The notes beneath the pieces are model-generated. The model was not told the DNA's origin. It was given only the letters and a program-made list of their open reading frames with translations, and made no database searches. A program made the position numbers and the translations under genes. From JAHBTB01 sp964451255 (lineage in GTDB: Bacteria; Armatimonadota; Fimbriimonadia; Fimbriimonadales; Fimbriimonadaceae), in the NCBI GenBank assembly GCA_964451255.1, contig CAYVHL010000001.1, positions 434,001 to 498,000 of the forward strand: a DNA stretch of 64,000 bases. The letters are read 5' to 3'. This document shows, piece by piece, positions 1 through 7,200 of the stretch (positions within the stretch are counted from its first letter, which is position 1; every line of letters starts with the position of its first letter).

Positions 1-576
1 GACTACATTGAAGTGGAAACTCAACGGCTTCGTATCCCGCCATGGCAGTACGACCGACCACTGCGTGACAAAGTCGTCGAGGGTGACCGGCGTGGCGTCA
101 AAGCCCTTGCCGCGTGTGACCAGGACGACCTTTTGCACATCGTCCTTGCGTGTCTGTATGCGGACGGTCAAGTTGCCCCGGTCCAGGTTGACACCCGGCT
201 CGACCGGCGTGAATACGATGGCCGATTTCGTGATCGTCCCGTCGCCGACGACGCCAGGAAGCGTTGAATAATCCCGAGGCGTGAGGAGAAGGATCGAGTT
301 CGTGTTGCCTTGCCCGTCCGATTCGTTACGGAATGCCTTCGGATCGACGATCCAACGGTCACCGTCCAAGACGAACTTATAGGAGTGTTTCCCCGGTTTC
401 AGCGAGAGGTTCAGCCGCCAGGTAAGTCCGTCCGCGCCGACCTTCATCGGATCTTTGCCCTTGTCCCAGCCGTTGAACGTCCCCGCCACGCTCACTGAAT
501 GAAGAGGCCCGTCAGCCACGAATACGAATTCATGGTTCACTGACTGAAGAACGGAGGCCAAGGCCATCAAGGACAT
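1..576 (-). CDS. Carbohydrate-active protein with N-terminal CBM48/isoamylase-type E-set domain (partial, runs off left edge)
   Basis: The frame is open from an ATG at 576 to the window edge, giving 192 N-terminal residues. The first 12 residues are mildly hydrophobic and may be part of a short signal peptide. Residues about 15-90 look like the early-set beta-sandwich of glycogen-branching/isoamylase-type enzymes: the motif GTFNGWDKG, then KPGKHSYKFVLDG and DRWIVDP. A second beta-rich region follows. The catalytic part lies outside the window, so it could be a GH13 amylase or an esterase carrying the same module. Its ATG overlaps the TGA of the upstream LacI gene (TGATG), so translation is probably coupled and regulator and target share one transcript. 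Confidence 0.72.
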   Translation of the reverse strand, partial: MSLMALASVLQSVNHEFVFVADGPLHSVSVAGTFNGWDKGKDPMKVGADGLTWRLNLSLKPGKHSYKFVLDGDRWIVDPKAFRNESDGQGNTNSILLLTPRDYSTLPGVVGDGTITKSAIVFTPVEPGVNLDRGNLTVRIQTRKDDVQKVVLVTRGKGFDATPVTLDDFVTQWSVVLPWRDTKPLSFHFNVV

Positions 577-1598
577 CACAGGGTCACCCCCAACGGCTTA
601 CGGGAGGAGCCGCGCACCTTCAGCTCGCACGGAATGACTAAACGGCTTGGCACCGGTGGAACCTTGCTTTCGATGATTTGGATCAGTTTCTGGCAGCTAT
701 CCCTTACTAATTGTTCAAATCGCATGTTGACGCTTGTGACGCCGCCGTCCACCAGGTCGCACAAAGAACTGTCGTTGAAACTGACGAGCCCGAGGTCGCC
801 GGGTAGCTTCAGCCCGGCCTTACGCGCCGTCCGTGCCACGCCCATCGCCATGAAGTCGTCCAAGACGACAAGGGCGTCTGGCCGGTCGGGAGAGTCCAAG
901 ATCGGCAGGGCAGAGTCGCATGCGGCAGAAAACCCGAACTCGGATGTCCAGACACGTGGCGCCAGGCCATGCTCCGCCATCACCATCCGATAGCCTGTGA
1001 GTCGATCCTCGCTCACTGCGACTCCCGTCGGCCCGCCCAAGAATCCGATTCTCCGGTAGCCGTTCTCCACCAGGTGAAGAGTGGCTATACGGCCCGCCAA
1101 GACGTTGTCGTTGTCGACGCTGTGCATGACCGAGGTCCTCGGATTGCCGATGACCACGAACGGAAAGCGGTCGTCCTGCAGCTTGTGAAGCCGCTCGTCC
1201 CCTGTCTCAGGCTCGACGAGGATCAACCCGTCAACCCTCCGCGTACGCAAGAGTTCGTCGTAGACCCCGGTCTGGGAACCGCTGTCAGGTGCGACGTCGA
1301 GGCAAAGGTGGTAGTTCGACCGGCTGAGAACTTGCGTGATCTCACTGATCAGGGCGCTGAAAAAAGGATCGTCCTTCAGCCCGCCGTCCGGCCTCTTCAG
1401 AACCAGGCCGATCAAATTCGTGCTACGGCGTCGCAAAGCCTGGGCCCTGACGTCCGGGCGGTAGTTGCTCTGCTTGATGACCTTGAGTACACGGTCACGC
1501 TTGTCCTCTTCGACCCGAGTGTCACCCGCCAAGACGCGGCTGACGGTCGCTTGCGACACGTCTGCGAGTCTGGCTATGTCCTGCTGGGTGACCCTCAT
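576..1598 (-). CDS. LacI-family transcriptional regulator
   Basis: This 340-residue protein has the family's usual length. The N-terminal helix-turn-helix with hinge (residues 3-49) contains QQDIARLADVSQATVSRVL, followed by the RPDVRAQALRRRSTN hinge region. Residues about 60-330 form the periplasmic-binding-protein-like effector domain (GLVL, VDGLILVEP, FVVIGNP, RIGFLGGP, LGLVSFNDS). It presumably represses sugar-responsive genes; the coupled downstream gene carries a CBM48-type module, so a glucan-derived ligand is a reasonable guess. A palindrome overlapping its promoter at 1675-1693 suggests autoregulation. The effector cannot be read from the sequence. Confidence 0.93.
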   Translation of the reverse strand: MRVTQQDIARLADVSQATVSRVLAGDTRVEEDKRDRVLKVIKQSNYRPDVRAQALRRRSTNLIGLVLKRPDGGLKDDPFFSALISEITQVLSRSNYHLCLDVAPDSGSQTGVYDELLRTRRVDGLILVEPETGDERLHKLQDDRFPFVVIGNPRTSVMHSVDNDNVLAGRIATLHLVENGYRRIGFLGGPTGVAVSEDRLTGYRMVMAEHGLAPRVWTSEFGFSAACDSALPILDSPDRPDALVVLDDFMAMGVARTARKAGLKLPGDLGLVSFNDSSLCDLVDGGVTSVNMRFEQLVRDSCQKLIQIIESKVPPVPSRLVIPCELKVRGSSRKPLGVTL

Positions 1599-1618
1599 TG
1601 GCCTACCTAACTCCGTCG

Positions 1619-1642
1619 GTGAACACGTGCATACGTATTCAC
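1619..1642 (-). promoter_or_regulatory. Imperfect 24-bp palindrome near the predicted lacI transcription start
   Basis: The two 12-bp halves match at 9 of 12 positions when one is reverse-complemented (GTGAAcAcGT and its mirror). It lies just downstream of the predicted -10, where a second operator would be expected. It differs in sequence from the upstream palindrome, so it may be chance or bind a different regulator. Confidence 0.3.
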
Positions 1643-1651
1643 AGTAGGATC

Positions 1652-1693
1652 AGGATAACACAGGTCCCGCCAAATTGCAAGAGATTCTTGCAA
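1652..1693 (-). promoter_or_regulatory. Promoter with perfect palindromic operator upstream of lacI-family gene
   Basis: Bases 1675-1693 are TTGCAAGA-GAT-TCTTGCAA, a perfect 8-bp inverted repeat with a 3-bp centre and TTGCAA ends like LacI-family operators. On the minus strand TTGCAA (1680-1675) doubles as a -35 box, 17 bp before TATCCT (1657-1652), a plausible -10. A repressor bound here would block RNA polymerase, fitting autoregulation. Confidence 0.6.
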
Positions 1694-1723
1694 ATATTGC
1701 TTTGGAGGGACCCGGCTGCTCGA

Positions 1724-2098
1724 TCAGTAGTTGGCCCGCCGTCCGCCGCCAGTGCCGAACTTGTCGTAGACGGCCAGTGCCACGGCGGCGATGGCGGGCA
1801 ATGCCCACATGGCGACAAATAGGAACAACGACTTGCGTCCGAAGTCGCCAAAGTCACGGACACCTGGCCTGTTGAAATCAACGAACGCCACGACGCCCAT
1901 GATCGCGCCGAGCAGGAGGGGGATGTAAGCCGAGTTCTTCAACTCGGGGCGGCGTTGCATAAAGCCGAAATAGAGCGCGGCGGCAAGAGCGGTGGGGACG
2001 ATTGCGAGCGACGCCACGACCGGCATCCCCCAACTTTCGACCATGCCAAGCGGCATCCTGGCCAATCCGGCGATGAACATCGAATCCATGAGTTGCAT
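1724..2098 (-). CDS. Small polytopic membrane protein of unknown function
   Basis: From the ATG at 2098 (GGAG about 11 nt upstream) this gives 124 residues. Three or four hydrophobic stretches are separated by short charged loops: around VVASLAIVPTALAAALYFGF, AYIPLLLGAIMGVVAFVDF and SLFLFVAMWALPAIAAVAL. A Gly/Arg-rich tail follows. No enzymatic motif is recognisable. An alternative ATG at 2089 is possible, as is a longer form beginning at 2143. It lies after the receiver protein gene on the same strand, separated by a hairpin, so the two may not be cotranscribed. Confidence 0.6.
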   Translation of the reverse strand: MQLMDSMFIAGLARMPLGMVESWGMPVVASLAIVPTALAAALYFGFMQRRPELKNSAYIPLLLGAIMGVVAFVDFNRPGVRDFGDFGRKSLFLFVAMWALPAIAAVALAVYDKFGTGGGRRANY

Positions 2099-2150
2099 CT
2101 TTTGCCAAGCTCCGCAAGGGCCGTGCCAACGGCCTGAGGGCAAGAAGATA

Positions 2151-2176
2151 CCCCGGAACCTACTTGGGCTCCGGGG
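2151..2176 (-). terminator. Hairpin downstream of the receiver-domain gene
   Basis: A 7-bp stem (CCCCGGA/TCCGGGG), extendable by two more G-C pairs, lies about 20 nt after the stop of the response regulator on the minus strand. Only a weak pyrimidine-rich tail (TATCTTCTT) follows, so termination may be partial. Confidence 0.45.
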
Positions 2177-2197
2177 TCGCTTCGTGAATCTTCAGGC

Positions 2198-2602
2198 TCA
2201 GAGGTCGTATTTTTTAGGGCCCGTGTCGTCCCCGCCTTGGGTGATGCGTTTGACAAACGCGACGAGCTCCATCGGGTTGAACGGCTTGGTCAGGTACATG
2301 TCCGCGCCGTAGTGATAGCCCTCGAACACGTCCTTGTCCTGCGCCTTCGCCGTCAGCATGATGACCGGCAAAGTCTCGGTGGCCGCGTCCTTCCGGAGCG
2401 TTTTGAGCACCTCGAATCCGTCCATGTACGGCATCATCACGTCCAGAACCATCAAGTCGGGCTTCTCGGTCTTGACCTTCTCTAGCCCCTCTTTGCCGTC
2501 GTAGGCGGTGACCACTTGGTAGCCCTGTTTCTCCAGGTTCACCTGGATAAGGCGCACGATGTGTCGTTCGTCGTCACAGACCAAAATCTTCAGAGCAGGC
2601 AT
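2198..2602 (-). CDS. Single-domain response regulator (CheY/DivK-like)
   Basis: This is a 134-residue stand-alone receiver domain with all phosphorylation residues: acidic pair D10/D11, phosphoacceptor D54 (LMVLDVMMP), T84 and K106 (YLTKPF). There is no output domain; a 15-residue tail follows the last helix. The ATG at 2602 is chosen because the domain begins immediately (MPALKILVCDDE) and GGGGA precedes it; the frame is open further upstream but without homology. No histidine kinase lies nearby. It could signal to the flagellar motor or to a phosphorelay. Confidence 0.9.
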   Translation of the reverse strand: MPALKILVCDDERHIVRLIQVNLEKQGYQVVTAYDGKEGLEKVKTEKPDLMVLDVMMPYMDGFEVLKTLRKDAATETLPVIMLTAKAQDKDVFEGYHYGADMYLTKPFNPMELVAFVKRITQGGDDTGPKKYDL

Positions 2603-2761
2603 CGATGGATCCCCGACCAAGGCGAATGTCGCGTTGGCACCTGCCGATGCTACCTCAAGGCCCTGGGTCAGCAAAAGGGGTCCAGGCATCTGGCCGCTCC
2701 AAGCTGGCATCGATGGCCCTCAGCTGGTGCGGCAAAGCCCTGCCTGGTACCCTACGCGCCA

Positions 2762-3547
2762 ATGAAATTGGTCCGGTTTGAATTGGTGGAGCAGCCCGGG
2801 GTCCACCGCTCGGGCATCTTCCACGACAACCGGGTCTACGAGACCGACGGCGAGAAGGCAGTGGGCATACACGAACCCAGTGCCTACCGGCTGCTTTCCC
2901 CGATCGGGACCGCGACCGGACTCAGGATCTTTGAGACGGTCAACGACGGCGCCGGCAACCGGTATCTCACCTATTCCCACCGCCACCCCGGGCTGGTGCG
3001 GGGCCCGCTCAGCGAGGTGGAGATGTCGCCGGACGTGGACGGGCTGGACTTCGACGTCCACGTCGCGGCCGTCGTCCAAGCCACCGGGATGGCGGTCGAC
3101 GAGGCCGAGGCGCCCGGGTTCCTGCTCGGCTACACGATGCTCGTCGCCTTTAATGTGCCCGCCGTCGTGGTGGACGACCAGATGCGCGGGGGGACAGGCG
3201 CGCCTGGCCGCGACGCCGGCATGCTGATGGGCCCCTTCTTGGTCACCCCGGAAGAGATCGCCGAATACCTGGTCTCGGGCGAACAGGACGTCTACGCCTG
3301 GCCCTACGAGGTGCGGGTGGACGACGACGTCGTCGCGGCGGGCGTCGTCGAAACCTGGCCGGGGTTCTCATCCTTGGTCGTGCAATCGACCTTGGTCGGC
3401 GCGGTGACGGCCGGAGAGGTCATGGCATGGCCCGCCCTGCCCAAACCTCCGCTTGAGGAGACCACGTTCGGACGGTTGTTGCTGCCCTCGGACCGGGTGT
3501 CGTGCATCGTCGAGGGGATCGGGACGCTCGTTGGCAAGGTCGGTTGA
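2762..3547 (+). CDS. Fumarylacetoacetate hydrolase (FAH) family protein
   Basis: This 261-residue protein has an N-terminal lobe (MKLVRFELV...GIFHDNRVYE) followed by the FAH-type beta-barrel. The DAGMLMGPFLVTPEEI segment corresponds to the family's conserved xxGP-(W/F)-LVTxxE stretch, and a terminal VEGIGTLVGKV follows. FAH-family enzymes hydrolyse or decarboxylate acylpyruvates with a divalent metal. The acidic metal-ligand motif is less clear than in typical members, so the reaction is uncertain. There is no good Shine-Dalgarno before the ATG at 2762. It is convergent with leuA, 11 bp apart. Confidence 0.6.
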   Translation: MKLVRFELVEQPGVHRSGIFHDNRVYETDGEKAVGIHEPSAYRLLSPIGTATGLRIFETVNDGAGNRYLTYSHRHPGLVRGPLSEVEMSPDVDGLDFDVHVAAVVQATGMAVDEAEAPGFLLGYTMLVAFNVPAVVVDDQMRGGTGAPGRDAGMLMGPFLVTPEEIAEYLVSGEQDVYAWPYEVRVDDDVVAAGVVETWPGFSSLVVQSTLVGAVTAGEVMAWPALPKPPLEETTFGRLLLPSDRVSCIVEGIGTLVGKVG

Positions 3548-3558
3548 CCGCGCCCGGG

Positions 3559-4707
3559 CTATCGCACGCTGACCAAGTGCCGCAGATCCTCGTCGTTGAC
3601 CTCTTGCTTTTGGTCGGCGACCCTAAGGAACGCCTCGTAGATCACTTCGAACCGCTCGGACGGGAACTCGAACCCCAACTCGCGGAGCCTATGCTTCAGG
3701 CCGTGCCGCCCTGAGCGCGCGGTCAAGATGATCTCCGATCTCGCCGCACCGACCAAGAGGGGGTCGATGATCTCGTAGGTCGACCGCTCCTTCAAGACGC
3801 CGTCCTGGTGGATGCCGGAGCTGTGGGCGTAGGCGTTGGCGCCGACCACCGCCTTGTTCCGCTGCACGATCATGCCGGTCAGTTCGCTCACCAGCCGCGA
3901 TACTTCCATCAGCTTTTGGCTCTGGATGCGCGTCTCGCAGTGATAGTAGTCGTTGCGGATTTGCAGAGCCATCACCACTTCTTCGAGCGAAGTGTTGCCT
4001 GCCCGCTCTCCGATGCCGTTGATCGTGACCTCGACCTGCCGGGCGCCGCCGTGGACGCCGGCCAGGGTGTTGGCGGTGGCCATACCAAGGTCGTTGTGGC
4101 AGTGGCAACTGAAGGTGGCTTTATCCGAGTTCGGCACGTTGGAAATGATCCCGGAGATCAGGTCGCGATACTCCTCCGGCGTGCTGTACCCGGTGGTGTC
4201 GGGGACGTTGATGACGGTCGCTCCGGCCGCGATGACCGCCTCGGTCACCCGATAGACGTAATCCTTCTCGCCTCGGCCCGAATCCTCCATGAAGTATTCG
4301 ACGTCGTCGACAAATTGGCGGGCCAATTTGACGGCGGCGACGCCAGCCTCCAAGCCCTCCTCTTCGGTCATGCGGAGCTTGTGCTCCAAATGGGTCTTGC
4401 TGACCCCGAGGCCCGTGTGGATGCGCGGACGCTCGGCAGGTTTGAGGGCCTCTGCGGCGACCTCGATATCTTTGGCCCGGGCCCTCGTCAGGCCACAGAT
4501 CGTGACGCCCTTCAGTTCCCTGGAAAGAGTGTTGACCGACTCGAAGTCACCAGGCGAAGAAATCGGGAACCCGGCTTCCAGAACATCCACCCCGAGATCC
4601 ACCAGCGCGTGGCCGATCGTGAGCTTCTGGGTCATGTCCAAGTGCACGCCTGGGCTTTGTTCGCCGTCGCGCAGAGTGGTGTCGAAGACAAAGACTCGGT
4701 CGCTCAT
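3559..4707 (-). CDS. leuA: 2-isopropylmalate synthase-type enzyme lacking the C-terminal regulatory domain
   Basis: The enzyme condenses acetyl-CoA with 2-oxoisovalerate in the first committed step of leucine synthesis. The 382 residues cover the DRE-TIM barrel: FDTTLRDGEQSPG at residues 8-20, VPDTTGYSTPEEY at 168-180 and the metal-binding HCHND at 202-206. A helical subdomain follows and ends in LRHLVSVR. The usual LeuA is about 510 residues, with a C-terminal leucine-binding dimer domain that is absent here. Homocitrate or citramalate synthase activity cannot be excluded, but the segments VDVLEAGFPISSPGDFE and YAHSSGIHQDGVLK favour LeuA. A consensus -10 box and leader hairpin lie upstream. 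Confidence 0.82.
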   Translation of the reverse strand: MSDRVFVFDTTLRDGEQSPGVHLDMTQKLTIGHALVDLGVDVLEAGFPISSPGDFESVNTLSRELKGVTICGLTRARAKDIEVAAEALKPAERPRIHTGLGVSKTHLEHKLRMTEEEGLEAGVAAVKLARQFVDDVEYFMEDSGRGEKDYVYRVTEAVIAAGATVINVPDTTGYSTPEEYRDLISGIISNVPNSDKATFSCHCHNDLGMATANTLAGVHGGARQVEVTINGIGERAGNTSLEEVVMALQIRNDYYHCETRIQSQKLMEVSRLVSELTGMIVQRNKAVVGANAYAHSSGIHQDGVLKERSTYEIIDPLLVGAARSEIILTARSGRHGLKHRLRELGFEFPSERFEVIYEAFLRVADQKQEVNDEDLRHLVSVR

Positions 4708-4727
4708 CGTGGTTTCCTGGGAACCCG

Positions 4728-4753
4728 GGGCGGGCTACCCCGCCCTCATTATA
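4728..4753 (-). promoter_or_regulatory. Consensus -10 box and leader hairpin upstream of leuA
   Basis: TATAAT is present on the minus strand (4753-4748). About three bases downstream a GC-rich 7-bp stem with a 4-nt loop (4728-4745) would sit in the 5' leader of leuA. No convincing -35 at 17 bp is seen. The hairpin has no U-run, so it is not a clear attenuator. Confidence 0.4.
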
Positions 4754-4763
4754 CGTCTCCTAC

Positions 4764-5606
4764 TCAATCTACGACGGCAACTGTCACCGGGGGCACGAGA
4801 CCGGCTTCGGCACCCTTCTGAAGAAGCATCCGGATCGCCTGCTCGCCTTCCCTTCCCATGTCACGGGTCCGCTCGTTCACGTACATGCCGACGAACTCGT
4901 CGCTGGTGTCGGGATCCATGTCCCGTGCGAACTGAAGGGCGTATTCCAGCGCCTTCGGTCGGTTCTTGAGGCCCGCGTCGATGCTCTCGCGCATGCACCG
5001 GCTGACCTCCTGGCAGACATCGTCGCCCAAGTCTTTTCGGACGACGTTGACGCCGAGCGGGAGCGGCAGACCGGTCTTCTGGTGCCACCAACGGCCCATG
5101 TTCGCGAGCTCCACCAGTCCGTCCTTCTCATAGGTGAGTTGACCCTCGTGGATGATCAGACCGACCTTGTGCTTACCCGCCTTCACCGACGGGATGATCT
5201 CGTCGAACGGTACGACTTCGTGCTTGGGCGCGACACCTTCGCCAAACTGGTCGATAAACCACAGGTTGAGTTGCAGGAACGCGCTTGTCAGCTTGCCGGG
5301 GACGGCGATCGTCGTCTCCCTGATCTCGTCCAGGGGCACTTCGGACTCAGCCACCAACATCGGCCCGTAGGACTCGCCGAAGGATCCGCCGTGCCGTAAC
5401 AGGGCGTATTTGTCGGCGACGTGTGCGAAGGCGTGGACGCTGACCGCGCTGCTTTCGAGCTTCCCTTCTTTGGCCCAGTCGTTGAGCGTCTGGATGTCCC
5501 GCAGGATATGTTCGAACTCGAAATCGCTTTTGACTGTGCCCGAGGCCAGGCCCCAGAACATGAACGCGTCGTCTGAGTCGGGGGAGTGGCCGATCCGGAT
5601 TTTCAT
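4764..5606 (-). CDS. mqnD: 1,4-dihydroxy-6-naphthoate synthase (futalosine menaquinone pathway)
   Basis: MqnD converts cyclic de-hypoxanthine futalosine to 1,4-dihydroxy-6-naphthoate. The 280 residues begin MKIRIGHSPDSDDAFMFWGL, the family's N-terminal signature, and continue with the periplasmic-binding-like fold: EHILRDIQTLN, AVSVHAFAHV, MLVAESEVPL, VGLIIHEGQLTY and LPLPLGVNVVRKD. The ATG at 5606 is preferred over the in-frame start at 5636, because homology starts exactly there. It implies menaquinone-based respiration by the futalosine route. No other mqn gene is in the window. Confidence 0.93.
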   Translation of the reverse strand: MKIRIGHSPDSDDAFMFWGLASGTVKSDFEFEHILRDIQTLNDWAKEGKLESSAVSVHAFAHVADKYALLRHGGSFGESYGPMLVAESEVPLDEIRETTIAVPGKLTSAFLQLNLWFIDQFGEGVAPKHEVVPFDEIIPSVKAGKHKVGLIIHEGQLTYEKDGLVELANMGRWWHQKTGLPLPLGVNVVRKDLGDDVCQEVSRCMRESIDAGLKNRPKALEYALQFARDMDPDTSDEFVGMYVNERTRDMGREGEQAIRMLLQKGAEAGLVPPVTVAVVD

Positions 5607-5650
5607 GGCAGACGGTAAGTTACCGCCCGATCTCAACGCAAAGGAAGGTC

Positions 5651-5674
5651 CAGAGGGGCCGAGCGGCCCCTCTG
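5651..5674 (-). terminator. Perfect 10-bp hairpin between the 5690 gene and mqnD
   Basis: CAGAGGGGCC-GAGC-GGCCCCTCTG forms a perfect 10-bp stem 16 nt after the stop of the upstream minus-strand gene. The following minus-strand bases (GACCTTCCTTTG) are only moderately T-rich, so it is a probable but not ideal intrinsic terminator. Confidence 0.5.
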
Positions 5675-5689
5675 CTTGAGGAAGTCAGG

Positions 5690-6319
5690 TCAAGCCGAGA
5701 TGTTCAGCATGAAACCCGAACCAGGCGTGCTGGTCGGAGTCCGGTTGAACCGGCTCTTGGTGTCGGCGAGGAACTGTGCCCATGCCTTTTGGGCGGCGCC
5801 CAAGTCGTCGGCTGACAAGGCGTCGGAGATGGCCTTGAAGTCGCTGCCCGCCTTCACTGCACGTTTGTGGTGTCCGGCGGAGCTCTTGTGGGCGTTCTGG
5901 ATTCTGTCGAAAGCTTGCTTGGCGCTGCTCAGGTCTCCGGACTCAAGTGCCGTACCAAGGGACTTGAAGAGACTCGACGCCCGGCTGGATGTGGCCGACG
6001 ACAACTTGAGCGATGTCGGGCTGACGACCGCGTCCTCGGTGCCGTGCGACGTGGCGCTTGAGAACCAAAGCCGGGTCGAGTCCTTGGTCGCTGGCTTGCT
6101 GAGCGGCCCCGGGTCGTTGATCGTGCCCGGCGCGTACGGTTGGGTCGGGCCCAGGTCGTTGATGACCAGCGGGCCAAGCGGGCCGGGATCCAGCATGGAT
6201 TCCGGCACGTAGGGCTGGTTGGCGACCTTGGTCATGGACGACGGGTCCCTGTCTGCACTCTTGCTCTGAATCTGTTCTTGTGCGTTGAAGCCCGTCCTGC
6301 TAATGCCGTTGATACTCAT
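5690..6319 (-). CDS. Unknown protein with Pro/Gly-rich repeats and two copies of an 'ALxSGDLxxAxxAF' helical motif
   Basis: The 209 residues have no signal peptide and begin MSINGISRTGFN. Residues about 40-75 carry degenerate proline/glycine repeats (DPGPLGPLVINDLGP, then TINDPGPL). The C-terminal half is helical and contains two related units, LGTALESGDLSSAKQAFDRI and ISDALSADDLGAAQKAWAQF, separated by a basic SSAGHHKRAVKAGSDF linker. Small uncharacterised proteins with this unit occur in several phyla, from memory. No enzymatic motif is visible. The divergent nuclease gene starts less than 100 bp away. Function unknown. Confidence 0.65.
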   Translation of the reverse strand: MSINGISRTGFNAQEQIQSKSADRDPSSMTKVANQPYVPESMLDPGPLGPLVINDLGPTQPYAPGTINDPGPLSKPATKDSTRLWFSSATSHGTEDAVVSPTSLKLSSATSSRASSLFKSLGTALESGDLSSAKQAFDRIQNAHKSSAGHHKRAVKAGSDFKAISDALSADDLGAAQKAWAQFLADTKSRFNRTPTSTPGSGFMLNISA

Positions 6320-6411
6320 TGCGTTCTCCTGGACTCGGCATCCTTGTCAGGTCCTTCTACTGGAATTGTCGGCATCCTTCGGCTTCAGTCTTCAGGCCCC
6401 ATAATCAAGGA

Positions 6412-7194
6412 GTGTCGCGGAAGCCGTCCCTCAGCCCCAGCAAGATCACGACATATCTGGCCTGCCCGACCAAATACGCGCTGACCAACCTGGACCCCCG
6501 CGGCCGGTGGTACATCAAATCCAAGCGCTATTACAGCTTCGGCACGTCCCTCCATGCCGTCCTGCAGCGCTTTCACGACTCGGACGACCTCGGGGTCACC
6601 ACGACGGGCGAGGCGGTGGCCGCTTTGGAGGAGAGTTGGATCGATGCTGGCTACTCCAGCCAAGAGGAGATGATGGAGGCCCTCGCAGAGGGAAAGGGGA
6701 TTGTCGAGGACTACGTTGAGGAAGTCCAACGAGAGCCGGTGACCGCCAAGACACTGTTCGTCGAGAAGACTTTTCGCATCGACATGGGCGACTTCGAACT
6801 CGTCGGCCGCATCGACCGGGTAGACGAACGTGATGACGGCGTGTTGGAGATCATCGACTACAAAAGCGGTCGACAGGATGTCTCCGAGCATGATGTCGCC
6901 AGCGATCTGGCGATGGGTTGCTACCAGCTCATGGTCAGAGCCGCCTACCCCGGGCAGAACGTGATCGCCACGATCATCGCCCTGCAGACGCACAAGAGAG
7001 CCTCCGCCTCCCTGACCGAAGACGCGGCCCACGAACTGGACGGCGACATCCGCTTGATCGGGCGAGAGATCTTGTTCCGTGATTACGAGAACTTGGTTCC
7101 TAGACCCAAGGCTCTCTGCCACCGGTGCGACTTCTTGCCGCTGTGCCGTAGGCATCCTGACTTCGAGGATGCTTACAGCGAACTCGGAGCCTAA
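6412..7194 (+). CDS. RecB-family PD-(D/E)XK nuclease with probable Fe-S cluster (Cas4/AddB-like, stand-alone)
   Basis: The 260 residues from a GTG at 6412 contain the nuclease core GRIDRVD (D135) and EIIDYKSG (D149, K151), with the downstream Q motif YQLMVRA. Four cysteines are placed as in Cas4 and AddB: C18 (YLACPTKY) and C236/C239/C245 (C-x2-C-x5-C), so a 4Fe-4S cluster clasping the ends is likely. There is no helicase domain, helicase neighbour or CRISPR array. The start is uncertain: AAGGA abuts the GTG, and the frame is open to an ATG at 6319, but homology begins just after 6412. Confidence 0.82.
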   Translation: MSRKPSLSPSKITTYLACPTKYALTNLDPRGRWYIKSKRYYSFGTSLHAVLQRFHDSDDLGVTTTGEAVAALEESWIDAGYSSQEEMMEALAEGKGIVEDYVEEVQREPVTAKTLFVEKTFRIDMGDFELVGRIDRVDERDDGVLEIIDYKSGRQDVSEHDVASDLAMGCYQLMVRAAYPGQNVIATIIALQTHKRASASLTEDAAHELDGDIRLIGREILFRDYENLVPRPKALCHRCDFLPLCRRHPDFEDAYSELGA

Positions 7195-7200
7195 GCGTCG

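Noticed and set aside
6412..7194. CRISPR-associated Cas4 and CRISPR array
   Set aside because: No repeat arrays or other cas genes found by eye anywhere; the nuclease is better called stand-alone RecB-family.
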